64,000 nt of DNA from Capillidium heterosporum (lineage: Eukaryota > Entomophthoromycota > Entomophthoromycetes > Entomophthorales > Capillidiaceae): the NCBI GenBank assembly GCA_016630905.1, contig WBMQ01000009.1:806001-870000 (forward strand), in the 5' to 3' direction. Each line of letters begins with the position of its first letter. The first letter of the stretch is position 1. Below the pieces are notes generated by a model, which had not been told where the DNA came from, did no database searches, and saw nothing but the letters and a program-made list of their open reading frames with translations. Below, piece by piece: positions 10,872 to 21,653 of this stretch. A program made the position numbers and the translations under genes.

Positions 10872-11873
10872 GTTTATGAATTGTAAAAGATGCGTTCACT
10901 TCCAACCTTTATTGTAAGTTGGATTGACGTTTCTGGCGATGACTTGTAAGATTTTAAGCCAATTAGAATTTGCAATTTTGCAAGTAGAAATAAATTGGGA
11001 GATGCAGTTGAAGATTTTGATTGCCTGCAATTTCAAAAACAAAGCAATGTATTGTATATGTGTACATTTCGATGATAGTGGTGTAAATAAGAACATAAGT
11101 TTAGCCACGCTACTTGTAGCATATACCTCTATGTATGTCTTATATTCATATAAGCTATAAAAATGGAAAACTTTAAATATATTCTTCATCTGCCAGTTTT
11201 CCAACAACAAACATTAAAATAGATAGCTTGTTACCTATTGCTTCAAATCGAAGTTTCTCCTAAGCCTTGGAAATTATAACAAAGTGGTTATAAGATGTGT
11301 GAAACTTCTTCAATACATATTACTATAAAAACTAAGGATACATCTTTATCATTCTACCTATTGCGACTTTATACTTAGATCTTTATAATCAAATATATTG
11401 CCAATGTTCTGAACTGTTTGCACACTACATACCACACTAAATTTTTAAACAGCTGTTAAACTTGATAAAAGCCTGAAACACTATACATGTTTCTATAGAT
11501 CACATTTCGAATGACATATGGAATGGTTTAGACACATAGCTTTAACTCTTGTTTAGCGCTAACATCGACAACTGATACTTTATCCCAAGCTACTGACTTT
11601 TAACATTAGCGTCATCAACTTTTGTCGAATTAAAAGTTAAGGATTAGGCTAACAGTTGGCTCTAAACGTGTAGATGAGGTGTGAAGGGATCCATTAATCC
11701 CATGAAGCTTTCGGCTACATAAAGGCCGAACTGTAAAGCTATTTTCTACTATATTCTTGAAGATATATCATCTCAGCAAAGACATAAGGACAGGTAGGAT
11801 GCCATTCAAGTCTATATAAGTTAGTTTTTAGGGAGCTTACGAAATTTTAAAAAAGCGATACAATGCTGAAAGG
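10872..11873. other. Divergent spacer between SPC2 and COMT copy A
   Basis: Holds the 5' regions of both genes. Short open frames are low-complexity and unsupported. Confidence 0.45.
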
Positions 11874-11880
11874 TATAAAG
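11874..11880 (+). promoter_or_regulatory. TATA box of COMT copy A
   Basis: TATAAAG 62-68 bp before the ATG. Copy C has TATAAAAG at the equivalent place, while copy B has TTTAAAG, so the element looks conserved and eroded in B. Confidence 0.5.
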
Positions 11881-11941
11881 AGCTGAAAGAGTTTCAATCA
11901 AATATAGTTATTTCATTTCAACTGAGACTACAATTACAATC

Positions 11942-12748
11942 ATGCCAGCAGCAGTAAGTACCGGAGGAATGTCTATTGACTACGATAGTAATCAACTATT
12001 TTCAATTTATCTAAAGTTTCGCTTTAATAGAGGTAAACCGAGCCGTCAAATACATCTTCGACAACGCCATTGAAGGGGACGCTAACTCTGTCTTGGAAGC
12101 TATCGACAAGTTCAAGAAGATCGATTTTGTCATGACGATTGGAGATTTGAAGGGCAAAGGAATTGTCCAAGTTATTGAAGAGAACAAGCCAAAGGTACTA
12201 TTTTAATTGCTTTAAAATTGGTAGCTAATACTTACTAGATTATGGTTGAATTGGGAGGCTATTTCGGTTACAGCGCCATCAAGTTCGCATCTCTTAATAA
12301 AGATGCGCCTGATGCCCACTATTACTCTATCGAATACGACAGCCTATTGGCTTGCGTTATTGAAAAGGTAATTGTAGCTACTATTAGATATTAATAAGTT
12401 TAGATTGCCAAATTCGCCGGTCTAGGTGATAAGATAACCGTATTGAATGGAGATTTGACTAGCACCATCGATACTTTGATCAATAAGCACAAAGTAACTA
12501 CCATCGACTTTCTGTTCATCGATCATATAGAAGAAGCCTACGTCTCCGACTTCAAGTTAGTGGAAAGCCACAATCTCCTCAAGAAGGGCTCCATCATCTG
12601 TGCCGATAACATGCTTTACCCTGGTGCTCCTGATTACATCACCTACCTCAAAGGTCATGATCAGTTTGATTCCCACATGTTGGATTTCGATCTCCTGTAC
12701 CAAGGACAAACTTATAAGGATTCAGTAATGGTTTCTAAGTGTAAATAG
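11942..12748 (+). CDS. Catechol O-methyltransferase-like protein, copy A
   Basis: SAM- and Mg-dependent O-methyltransferase of the COMT family. Exons 11942-11987, 12031-12194, 12239-12367 and 12404-12748 give 227 residues. The SAM-binding MVELGGYFGYSA matches COMT's ELGAYCGYSA, and SIEYD provides the ribose-binding Glu. The metal ligands are present: Asp153 in FIDH, and Asp181-Asn182 in ICADN, followed by PGAPDY as in COMT. However, the position of COMT's catalytic Lys144 (DHWK) is Glu156 here (DHIE), whereas copies B and C keep Lys. So this is the only copy with a fully intact frame, yet it lacks the general base. Family certain; activity doubtful. Confidence 0.9.
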
Positions 12749-13780
12749 TGTGCCTACTTTTTGAATACTTGGATTAAATTATATTGAAACTTGTACCTTG
12801 TGCTAAATGGCTATATTATTTGTACATTTTGAGTATACACTATAAAATGATATAATATAGTGTTTGATAGTGAATTCTTCAAATAATTTCAATAAACTAA
12901 CGTTTACATAAAATATGTTAGTCCTCAATATCATTTTTATAGACTTTATAACGAACGAGCATCTGTATAATCAAAAGAAGTTATCTTGAGTTGTCAACAG
13001 TCATTTTAGCGATTTCAAGTATTTAATCGCCACTATAGTATATTTATGGACACTATTATCCATAGGTAAAAGTTTTTTAATTGATTCTTCTTTCACAGCA
13101 ACTGTTTTTGTTTAGATACCCAAAATGTAATCTTGGGTATTATAAATTTTTCATGCATATATATATTCAATCCCATTAAAAATTTAATGGAATAATTGTA
13201 CATGTATATAAATACTATATAAAGGCTTTTAAAAATTGCTAGATTTATTATTTATGAAGATATATATTTTAGGTGAAGTTCAAAGCCTTGACAAATGTAT
13301 CTTTTTTGGAACTAGCACCTCCGATATGGGCTTTATCGAAAAACTCGATAGAGAACTGTAAAACGATAAGTTATAGCCTTGTTGGAGATTAAATTTTGGT
13401 AAAACCAATATTCAAGGAACTACCTCCAAGGAAGAGGAGTAGGAAGAATGAGAAATATTCAAACTATGATTGCCACATCAGCCTTTAGAAATTTGCCAAA
13501 GAAGTGATGACGTGGTAAAACTTACAGGATAAATCCTAATTTAGGCAGAGTAAAAGGAATGTTTTTATTATGTTCAGGTTTATTTACGTCGTTCTCCTTG
13601 TTTCTATTTAATACTGATGCATTTAAAATGGAACTCATGTGCTAATATGATACACAAAACAGCGATGTGCGCAAATAAGCATGTATTAATTTGATACCCA
13701 TTGTCCTACATGAACTAAAAGGTTTAAAGGGTTGGGTTTTCTTTTGATTAGATTGATGTATTTCAACCAAGACTACAGTG
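12749..13780. other. Spacer between COMT copies A and B
   Basis: AT-rich. Contains a weak TATA-like TTTAAAG at 13723-13729 ahead of copy B. No gene seen. Confidence 0.45.
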
Positions 13781-14582
13781 ATGCCAATAGCAATAAGCAC
13801 TGATGGCATGTCCATCGACTACAAGAGTAACCAACTATATACTTATCTCTAAATTTTCATCAATATATAGTAGTCAACAAAGTTATCAAATATATCCTTG
13901 ACAACGCAATTGAGGGGGATACAGGTTCGATACCGGAAGTTATGGATCGATTCAGCAAGATCAAGTAGACAATGGCTATTGGAGACTTGAAGGGGAACGA
14001 AATCGTCAAAGTTATCGAAGCGCACAAGCCAAAAGCACTAGATTTATTTCAATATTGATAGCTAACGACTACTAGGTTATGGTTGAACTAGGTGGCTACT
14101 TTGGTTATAGTGCTATCAAATTTGCCTCTGTTAATAAAGACGATGCCGATGCTCACTACTACTCCATAGAATACGACAGTATACTGGCCTGTGTTATCGA
14201 AAAGGTATTCCTTCTATACGATTTTAACAATTTTTAGATTGCCAGATTCGCTGGTCTAGGTGAAAGGATAACCGTCTTGAACGGGTATTTGACAAATACT
14301 ATCGATACTTTAACTAACAAGTATAAGGTAACTACCATAGATTTCCTGTTCGTTGACCATCTGAAATCTGCTTATGTCTCCGATTTCAAATTAGTGGAGC
14401 GCACCAATCTCTTCAAGAAAGGTTCCGTGACCTGTGCTGCCAACATGCTTTGCCCTGGTGCCCCCGACTACATCGCTTACCTCAAAGGTCATGATCAATT
14501 TGATTTCCACATATTGGATTTTGGCTATGTAGTTCAAGGACAAATTTATAAGGATTCCGTAATACTTTCTATCTGTAATTGA
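13781..14582 (+). pseudogene. COMT copy B, broken by an in-frame stop
   Basis: Tandem duplicate of copy A with exons of exactly the same lengths (13781-13826, 13871-14034, 14076-14204, 14238-14582). Exon 2 carries an in-frame TAG at 13966-13968 where A and C encode Phe or Trp. The exon 2 donor is GC (AAA|GCACTA) instead of GT. The metal-binding Asp181 of ICADN is Ala (TCAAN). Lys156 is retained. The promoter has TTTAAAG instead of TATAAAG. Several independent defects together point to a pseudogene rather than one sequencing error. Confidence 0.85.
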
Positions 14583-16056
14583 TACTATCTACCTTTAAAA
14601 GAGCTATTTAAATGTATTTTCACTTGTAAAGTATGCTAAATATTGATATTCATCTATTTTTAATTACATAAATAGATGGCGCCACACAAAAAGCTAGACT
14701 CCAACATAGGTAGGAACAAAGCGACTAAACTGACTAAAAATGGTATAATCTAAATTCTGATATCGGGTTCTCCAAATATCCCGATTAAATTGGCTTGTAA
14801 ATGTAAAAATATAATAACCTCTAGTGCCATTTCCATAGATTTTTGGATAAACAGCCACCTATAGAATGGAAAAGACCATATTGAGTCATTAGTAATCACC
14901 TCAATTCAACTTTAGGAAGCTCAATGTCACTTGCATTATTTTTGTCAGTGCTTTATTTTATGGATAGAAGTTAGTTAGCTGGTTCCTTCTACTAAATATT
15001 GGCTTCCACTTGGATATCCATACCGTCGATGGCAATTCATTCAAAAGTAGTGAATTTGAGAGCGAAAATCATTATATTAAATTTATTTACTGGGTCGGCG
15101 AAATAGTGTGGAGTTGACCTTGGTAAGCTTCACAGCACAACTTAGTCTTTTGTTAAACCTATAGAATACAGCTTGTTTAGCACCGTTCTAATGCCATCTA
15201 CAGGTATAACCTTTACTTTTCTTATACTTCTACACCGCTATGTTTCCTATAGGCATATATGAAGCACACAAACGGATAATTTTCAGTATGAGTATTTATT
15301 TCTATAAACGACTTCCAGCTCCCTTTGACATAAGCTTTTTGGCCTAAAGCGTAAATTTACAAAGAATTAGGTGTATATATAATTCCTCTTAGTACCAAGG
15401 ATAGTCTTTGGACTTTTTAGTAGTTCCTCTTCGAATAGAGGTGATGCAAAGAATATATTTTCAAGTCTAGGTTAGGTTGCAATACAGCTTACTGCCTCTA
15501 CCAGAGGCTAAGTGGACAGCACTACCAAAAATTCAACCGGCTTAAGGTAGAATTCTAATGGAACAATTATTTTCCATCAAATCTAGTGACTCCCTCAACC
15601 CATCCAACGAAGTTGAGATCAATCCATTTCAACCTATAAATAGGCTGCTATTGGTAGCCTACCAATTTGAAATTCCGCTTAGTCTGAACCAAAATCAAAT
15701 TTAGGGAAAATATGCTGCTCCTAAACAATTTACTCACAAGCTTCCCCAATTTAGATATCTGCTCCACTAATTGGTTAAACTTGAACGTTTATGATGAAAC
15801 CCCAGCATTCTTCGCTAATAGAAGATAAACTATTCCCTATCCAACCAAGATTGCCCAAATTTCATCAACAAAAAATTTAGTAAGCTTGAGTTCAAACTAT
15901 AAATACGAACTCTTCTTTCATCTCTTGAAAAAATGAACCCCTACCCTACTTTCAAATTGAGTACTGCTACCAACTCTTACCCTATCACTTGAACCTATAC
16001 ACTACCCAGCGACAACCGACTAGCTATTAACTACGAGCAAACTAATCGAACCTAAA
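14583..16056. other. Long spacer, no gene seen
   Basis: No open frame with a family motif and no RNA gene recognised. The last 400 bases become richer in C and probably include the DRAP1 promoter and 5' UTR. Confidence 0.45.
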
Positions 16057-17147
16057 ATGTCCAACAAAAAGTACAAGACTAAATTTCCGGTGGTAATATC
16101 CAGCTTTATATAGGCGAACCTATGCTAAAATTTTTACAACTAGTCTAGGATAAAGAAAATCATGCAGGCTGACGAAGAGATCGGAAAGATGACAGCTAAT
16201 ACACCTATCCTCATATGTATATAATTTTCCAAAAATTTTGCCAATTAACTTTGTATATAAAATTTGTAGCTGCCGCTTTGGAATTATTTATTAAGAGTAT
16301 CGTGTTAAAAGCTTTGGAAGAAGCTAGAGCTAAGAAGTCCCCCCGTATAGCCTTGTGTCATCTGTAATTTACTATTTCGTTTATAGGAAACTAACTCGAT
16401 ATTTTTAGTAAACGGTGCATCAACAACAATGAACAGTTTGATTTCTTAAAGGATTTGGTGGAGAACGTTGCAGACCCAATCGACAACTTGGTCGATGAAA
16501 AACCTGCCGGTAGGGCTCCTAAGGGAGAAGGGACTAAAGTTAAAAAGAGTTTACCAACTGGTCTAGGTACTGATGCTTTTTAAAGCTTTGACATTTGTAT
16601 AGTAATACTAACCTATATCCTTTTTACTTTTTTATAAATTGTAGGCGCCAAGTACCAACCTAAACCTGCTTTGGAAGAGGATATCAATCCCAATCACTCG
16701 GAATCAAACTCGAGCCTGAGCTACAACCAAGGTCACTAGTCTTCTACTAAATTTTATTTTCTATTCTTCCCCTACCCTATAGATATGTATTTGAAAATAA
16801 ACCCTCTCTTTTCGAAACTATTATTTCCTTAGCATTCTAATTTTTACATTAACTATTTCTATATCTAATTTTTTATAATAATATTAGACACTATCAAGTT
16901 CGATCCTATCCGATCCCTCCAACCCAGCATCGATCCTAAAGAGATTAAATCCAACTACGACTACAACTTCCGGTTGGCTGATGCTACGACCATTACTCCT
17001 ACGGTACCTTCTCAGCCGATCTCTATGCCAACAGAAAGCAGCAATCTGTTTGGGAGCTCAAATAGGAACGATGCCAATGGACTACGTACGCTTCAACCGA
17101 GACCTACTACCATCGTATTTAATCCCATTTTGCCTAAGCAGAACTGA
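16057..17147 (+). CDS. BUR6: Negative cofactor 2 alpha (DRAP1/Bur6), histone-fold transcription regulator
   Basis: NC2-alpha pairs with NC2-beta (Dr1) on TBP and blocks or modulates TFIIA/TFIIB entry. Exons 16057-16092, 16144-16216, 16270-16363, 16409-16566, 16645-16731 and 16888-17147 sum to 235 residues in frame. The histone fold reads KYKTKFPVSRIKKIMQADEE..., TPILISAALELF..., then HLKRCINN and QFDFLKDLVENV, very close to DRAP1. The final junction uses an atypical GTCACT donor and a 156-nt intron. If unspliced, translation stops at TAG 16738-16740, giving a 152-residue form. The C-terminal exon is Ser/Thr/Pro/Asn-rich and disordered in character. Confidence 0.88.
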
Positions 17148-17411
17148 TTTTTTGAAAGAATCAACTTTGATTGTAAATCGGAAGCACTTACTTTCCCAAT
17201 AACACTCCATCTCTCCCTCTTAAGGCAATATTCTCCTTAGCCATTATTCACTTCACTTATGCTTACCAAACTTTAAGTGTTTGGTTGTAGCTTACCTTAC
17301 TATTATTATCCATAAAATTGCAAATTTTAACAAATACATATTTATTAAATTGTTTTTACAAGATATAAACATTTTTAATTAAATAGAATCTACACATGCA
17401 CCCTGCCATAT

Positions 17412-18773
17412 TTAAAAGTACACCTTGGAGGAATTTTTCAAATTAATAGCTACATTGGTTGAAGTCCTACCTATGAACCACTCTACCATCTCCTTACTCC
17501 CGTTCACTAGATGTAAAGTTAGTAAATTTGGATAATCGAACTTCTTATGCTGCAACAGCTTGTGGTCGGACGGTGCCCCAAACTTATTCAAGCTGCAATC
17601 CAGTACCTGCAACTTGGGTAGGTTGGAGTTGAAAGCTAGTAAGACCAAAGGAAGCTGCCACCGAAACCCTAGTAGCTCCAACTTACGTAGGTTGGTAAGC
17701 CGATTTACTGGATCTATAAAGATCTTTTGATGCTGCTTCGACAATCTCAGCTTGAGGTTTTGAAGGCTAGGTAAGCTCTCCACAATAAGTTTGAGGTTTT
17801 TAGTAGCTAATGCATTTAGACATCGTAGTTGTAAAGTTTGAAGTTGGAAGGGGAAATTTAAGGTTGAAGACGGGAGGTTGGTATGGATCGTCATACACAG
17901 GTGCTTCAATTTGGGAAAGTACAGTTGATCAAAAGTAGGTAGTACATCTTGGGAATACAAATTTCGATGCTTGTAACTCAAATTGATAAGGTTGGTCGAC
18001 CCGCAAGTATTCAAAACTAGGTCGTTGAACTGAAAAGTGGGCAAGTTCAAATCGGGTAAGGCAGGATGTAGACTCCCCTTCAACTCCAAGCTTCGCAACC
18101 TCTTCAATAGTATCAACTCATCTAAACTTTGGTTGGAACCGTAGGTCAGCCCAATTAAATTCAACCGTTGCAAGCTGGGAAAATTCCTTTGGATCCTCAA
18201 GACATGCTGGAGGCAGAAGTTCCCATTGACCAATTTCAACTCTATTAAACTAGGACTAAATATGCGTTGGATTAAGAACTGTAGCAGGTTACCATTGATG
18301 TCATTCAAGAATCTGAGTGTTAGAGATTGAATACTACCTAATTCGATAGGTTCTAAACTGGGTAGATGTAGTGGTACGAAGTTTAAATTGATAACTAGTA
18401 TCTTCAGCTTCAAAGATTTGGATTTGAGGTGGTGTAGCACGTTCTTCAAACTACCGAAACTGTTGAGTTGGAAAGTTATTTTGATGAGATTGGGACATAG
18501 TTTCAAGATGGAGCGCCAATACACTTCTTGGATGGGATAGCCTTCTATTTTAAAGATAAGTTTGCCATAGGTTTGAAGGAGTTGGAGGGTACTAGACTTG
18601 ATTAGCTTTAAAGGTACGTTGAGTTGGTAGAAGAGTAGTGGAAGTATTAGCTTACGTAGCTCTTTGTTGAGTAGTTGCAAGTTTAAAAGGTCTTTGCTGG
18701 GTAGTAGCTGGAAGATATGTTCGAGGATGGGATCGGGTAGTAAATGAAGTGGTATAGGTGGCTGAAGATCCAT
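17412..18773 (-). CDS. F-box and leucine-rich-repeat protein
   Basis: Single exon of 453 residues from the ATG at 18771-18773; the frame is open further upstream but has no earlier ATG. The F-box lies right at the start (LLPDPILEHIFQLLPSKDLL...LNKELRKLILP). The rest is a chain of irregular LRRs with L-x-x-L-x-L spacing (for example LQRLNLIGLTYG, LRSLELKGSLHP, LRKLELLGF). F-box/LRR proteins act as substrate receptors of SCF ubiquitin ligases through Skp1; the substrate cannot be inferred. Such genes are often expanded and fast-evolving in early-diverging fungi. Confidence 0.85.
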   Translation of the reverse strand: MDLQPPIPLHLLPDPILEHIFQLLPSKDLLNLQLLNKELRKLILPLLFYQLNVPLKLIKSSTLQLLQTYGKLIFKIEGYPIQEVYWRSILKLCPNLIKITFQLNSFGSLKNVLHHLKSKSLKLKILVINLNFVPLHLPSLEPIELGSIQSLTLRFLNDINGNLLQFLIQRIFSPSLIELKLVNGNFCLQHVLRIQRNFPSLQRLNLIGLTYGSNQSLDELILLKRLRSLELKGSLHPALPDLNLPTFQFNDLVLNTCGSTNLINLSYKHRNLYSQDVLPTFDQLYFPKLKHLCMTIHTNLPSSTLNFPFQLQTLQLRCLNALATKNLKLIVESLPSLQNLKLRLSKQHQKIFIDPVNRLTNLRKLELLGFRWQLPLVLLAFNSNLPKLQVLDCSLNKFGAPSDHKLLQHKKFDYPNLLTLHLVNGSKEMVEWFIGRTSTNVAINLKNSSKVYF

Positions 18774-19494
18774 GTTAAAAAGTTGAAAGAGTGTTTTCGA
18801 ATTCCTTTTAAAACCGGTAACTTCAGTTGGTGTCAATCGTCAGTTTAGATCGGCTGTATATTAGCTTTCGGCTTGTATTCCTTGAATGTAGGCTGAAGTA
18901 TCTTTTGTCGTGATATAAAGTTCAACTGGAAGGGTCTTCAACTCTTGCAAATTAGAAAGATTCGACTACCTTGTAGCTACCCTTATTATCCAGCCAAGAA
19001 AGCATAAGCCAATGGAATATGAATTTAGCAACATATTATTGGTAGATTTGAATCCGAACAATGACCCTTGATCTTCTACCGTACCCCTTAAAATGGGCTG
19101 GGAAAAGACTAATGCAAGAACACCAGTAAAGTTTGGCGTAAAGATTCTAACTGTAGTTGAAAGAAACATACCCGTATATGGGATCTCTAATTTTGGGGAT
19201 GGGTGGATTATCGCTATAGATTAGGTGTAACGAGAAGCTTAAGATCCAAGCTATAAAGCTGCTTTTGGATAGGAAGGGTCTATATCATTTTGAAGCATTT
19301 TCCTATCGTTTATCGCAACGATCTCCATAAATTGAGATTGTTACCACCTTCTTTATAACAAAAATAAGCTTCATCATAATACTTTTATTAAAATTATATC
19401 GATGGACATTGATATCTAATGCTCTCTAAAGAATACACAACTATCGCTATCATCTAAAGACAGTAAATGATGGATTATAGTAATCAACTAAAAG
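18774..19494. other. Spacer with an unexplained minus-strand open stretch
   Basis: Around 18966-19169 the minus strand is open from an ATG for 67 codons, and an adjoining frame upstream (about 19180-19270) is also open with a hydrophobic stretch and a DNPPIPKIRDP segment. I could not join them with a sensible intron or recognise a family. Possibly a relic. Confidence 0.25.
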
Positions 19495-19905
19495 CACATT
19501 TATTACAGTTACTAACTGCTATACATGTACTATTTAAATTATACAACATCGTTATAACTTGTCTCATTGAACTTCCCGTACCCATCCACTATGACTCCTT
19601 TATCAAGTACCAAGACCACTGAGCCTAAGCTTTCTAACTCTAATTTCTTTACGCCTTATCATAAGCCATTTTCAACTTTAACCTACAGTTCATGTTGCTA
19701 CTCAACATAACTATCAACTCATCTGGAATATTGAAATCATAATTCTCAATCGAATAACTAGTGCTTCAATAAAAATTATAGTTCAAAACAAATAGCTCAT
19801 GAGTTCAGTTGAAAATTGATATTTGCTATAAAAGAGTACCATGTTGTAAAGGATGTAGATATTAACAATTGAAATCGATAATTCATCGATAAATCCATCT
19901 ATTTT
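19495..19905 (-). pseudogene. Decayed partial copy of the 3' end of the glycoside hydrolase gene
   Basis: This stretch aligns with the last coding portion and 3' UTR of the gene at 22533-25629. Matching landmarks run in the same order: CACATTTATTACA and GTCTCA before the stop region, CCCATCCAC, CTAACTCTAATTTCTTTAC, TTGCTACTCA-CATAA, CAACTCATCT, GTAAAGGATGTAGATATT, and ATTCATCG. It is only a few hundred bases, full of substitutions and small indels, with no open frame. It is a dispersed duplicate about 3 kb from its parent and in the same orientation. Confidence 0.75.
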
Positions 19906-20162
19906 ATATCTACAGACTTTATCACACCAGTACATCTATGCTGGCTTAATAATTCAACATATCATCCTTTAATAAAGCTATTGAGGTTACTTATTCAATG
20001 TATAAAATATACTAACTTCTATAATATTAAAAGTCCCATGAATTTATTGAAAATATTTTGAAATATAAATGTGGAATTGAGGATCAGTATATGTAAATAA
20101 TGACTTTTTGATGTTGGACCTATTGGTAAAAAATGTTATAAAATTTGTACCTTTTAGGGCAT

Positions 20163-21596
20163 CTAGAAGCTTCGTGGAATTGAGACGGTGTCGCAGCTGC
20201 AAATATTTAGAGGGTATCTCTTCAATGGGGCACTTAAGATCCTTCGCCGCTTAATATAGCATTCCTTGTTTGGGGCTAATATAGTTAGGAAAAATATATA
20301 AAGTAGACTTACTGTAAGCAGCAGCAGCATTCTGGTTCTGCTTTTTTAATTCCTCTTCCATCCTTATTTCTATAGAAGATTAGTGCTGATATAGTAGTAA
20401 GGATCCTTACCAGTCAAAACTAAAGTGCTTGATATCTGCCTTTTAGATTTCTTTTCCACATCTATATCTACACATACAAACAATTAGTACTGATGTAATA
20501 GCGGATATACCTACCAGCCATAGCTACAGTTCTTGTAATCTGTTTATCGGACTTACTTTTGGATCTGCCAGCTATATAATGTTGGAATTAATGTGTGTTA
20601 AAAAACTATACCTTCAGAAAGTATAGACTTTATCCTTATAATATGTTTGGCGGTACTATTTAAAATTAAATCTAAAAATAAAGTTAAAAAAATAGTGATA
20701 GGGTAGTTACCTTCTGATAGACTCTTGGAAGATCTGGTAATGAAGGAATACAAAAGAGCCTTCTCAACATCGGGGCGTCTTAAAGGATTCTTTTCAAGCA
20801 AGGCATGGACAAAATTTCTAGCCCTTGACGAAACCATGGTTGAGCCAGGGAACTTGATCTCTTGCTGGATAATATTGGTGCGGGTGCTTGGGTTGTCTAC
20901 ACCTAGAAAGGGTAAAATACCAAATAATAGTTGATAGGCCGTCACCCCTACGGCCCACATATCAATTTTTGCATTACCTCTACGAGAACCTAAATACTCG
21001 GGTGCTATAAAGTTAAGTGTGCCGCCTTTGATCCCGACGCTACCAGTTTTGGATGTGCATTGAACCGACATCCCAAAATCGGACAGTTTTACTTTACCAT
21101 CTTGGCCTAGTAGCAAATTACCAGGCTTTACATCGCTGTGAATGTACCCCTTCTCATGCATATAAGCCAAAGATTCAAGGAGATCTTTGATGTAGGATGC
21201 AACTTGAAATTCATGTAACGGTTTTTTGCTCTTCTTTGCCTCTTCAATGACCTCTTTCAAACTTTTCCCGTCAACTAGTTCGAGTACTAGATAATAAAAG
21301 CTAGTATCTTGAAACCAGTCGTAAAGCTGAACAATTAGGTTGTGACGTAACTTTTGCTGAATCTCTATTTCGCTACGGAGCTGTTGTACTGCGTTCGGTG
21401 GCATATCTTTCTTCTTCAACGCCTTAATACAGTATTGATTGTTGGATTTATTGTCGGTATACATAAAGCAGGTACCGTGCCCGCCTTGTCCTAAGAAATG
21501 CCCTTTCTTAAGATCATACTTTCCATGTCTGAGGATATCGGGCGGGCAGGTACTGCTGGTTGCATCTTCGTTTTGTCGGTTATTTTGGTTGAACAT
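20163..21596 (-). CDS. Serine/threonine protein kinase with spliced basic tail
   Basis: Exons 20711-21596, 20612-20671, 20515-20571, 20411-20467, 20313-20369 and 20163-20275 give 409 residues. The kinase domain (about 25-290) has the Gly loop GQGGHGTC, VAIK-type Lys (YCIKALKK), a DFG motif (KLSDFG), APE, and DMWAVG of subdomain IX. The catalytic loop is HSDVKPGN: Asp, Lys and Asn are kept but the Arg of HRD is Ser, making it a non-RD kinase. Overall it looks CAMK/Aurora-like, but I cannot name the subfamily. The tail is built from one 60-nt and three 57-nt phase-1 exons; two of these are tandem duplicates. A TATATAAA lies 50 bp upstream of the ATG. Confidence 0.85.
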
Positions 21597-21645
21597 GGTG
21601 ATAGTTTAAAAGAAAAGATGAGTTTTAACTGCTGAACATTCAGTG

Positions 21646-21653
21646 TTTATATA
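21646..21653 (-). promoter_or_regulatory. TATA box of the kinase gene
   Basis: TATATAAA on the minus strand about 50 bp upstream of the kinase ATG. Confidence 0.45.

Noticed and set aside
10896-11210. 104-codon minus-strand frame upstream of SPC2
   Set aside because: Lies in a divergent spacer with an overlapping plus-strand frame; no motifs, no splice partners.
13966-13968. Reading TAG as a sense codon (variant genetic code)
   Set aside because: TAA, TAG and TGA all serve as normal stops in intact genes of this window, for example NDUFA12 (TAG), COQ11-like (TAA) and SPC2 (TGA).
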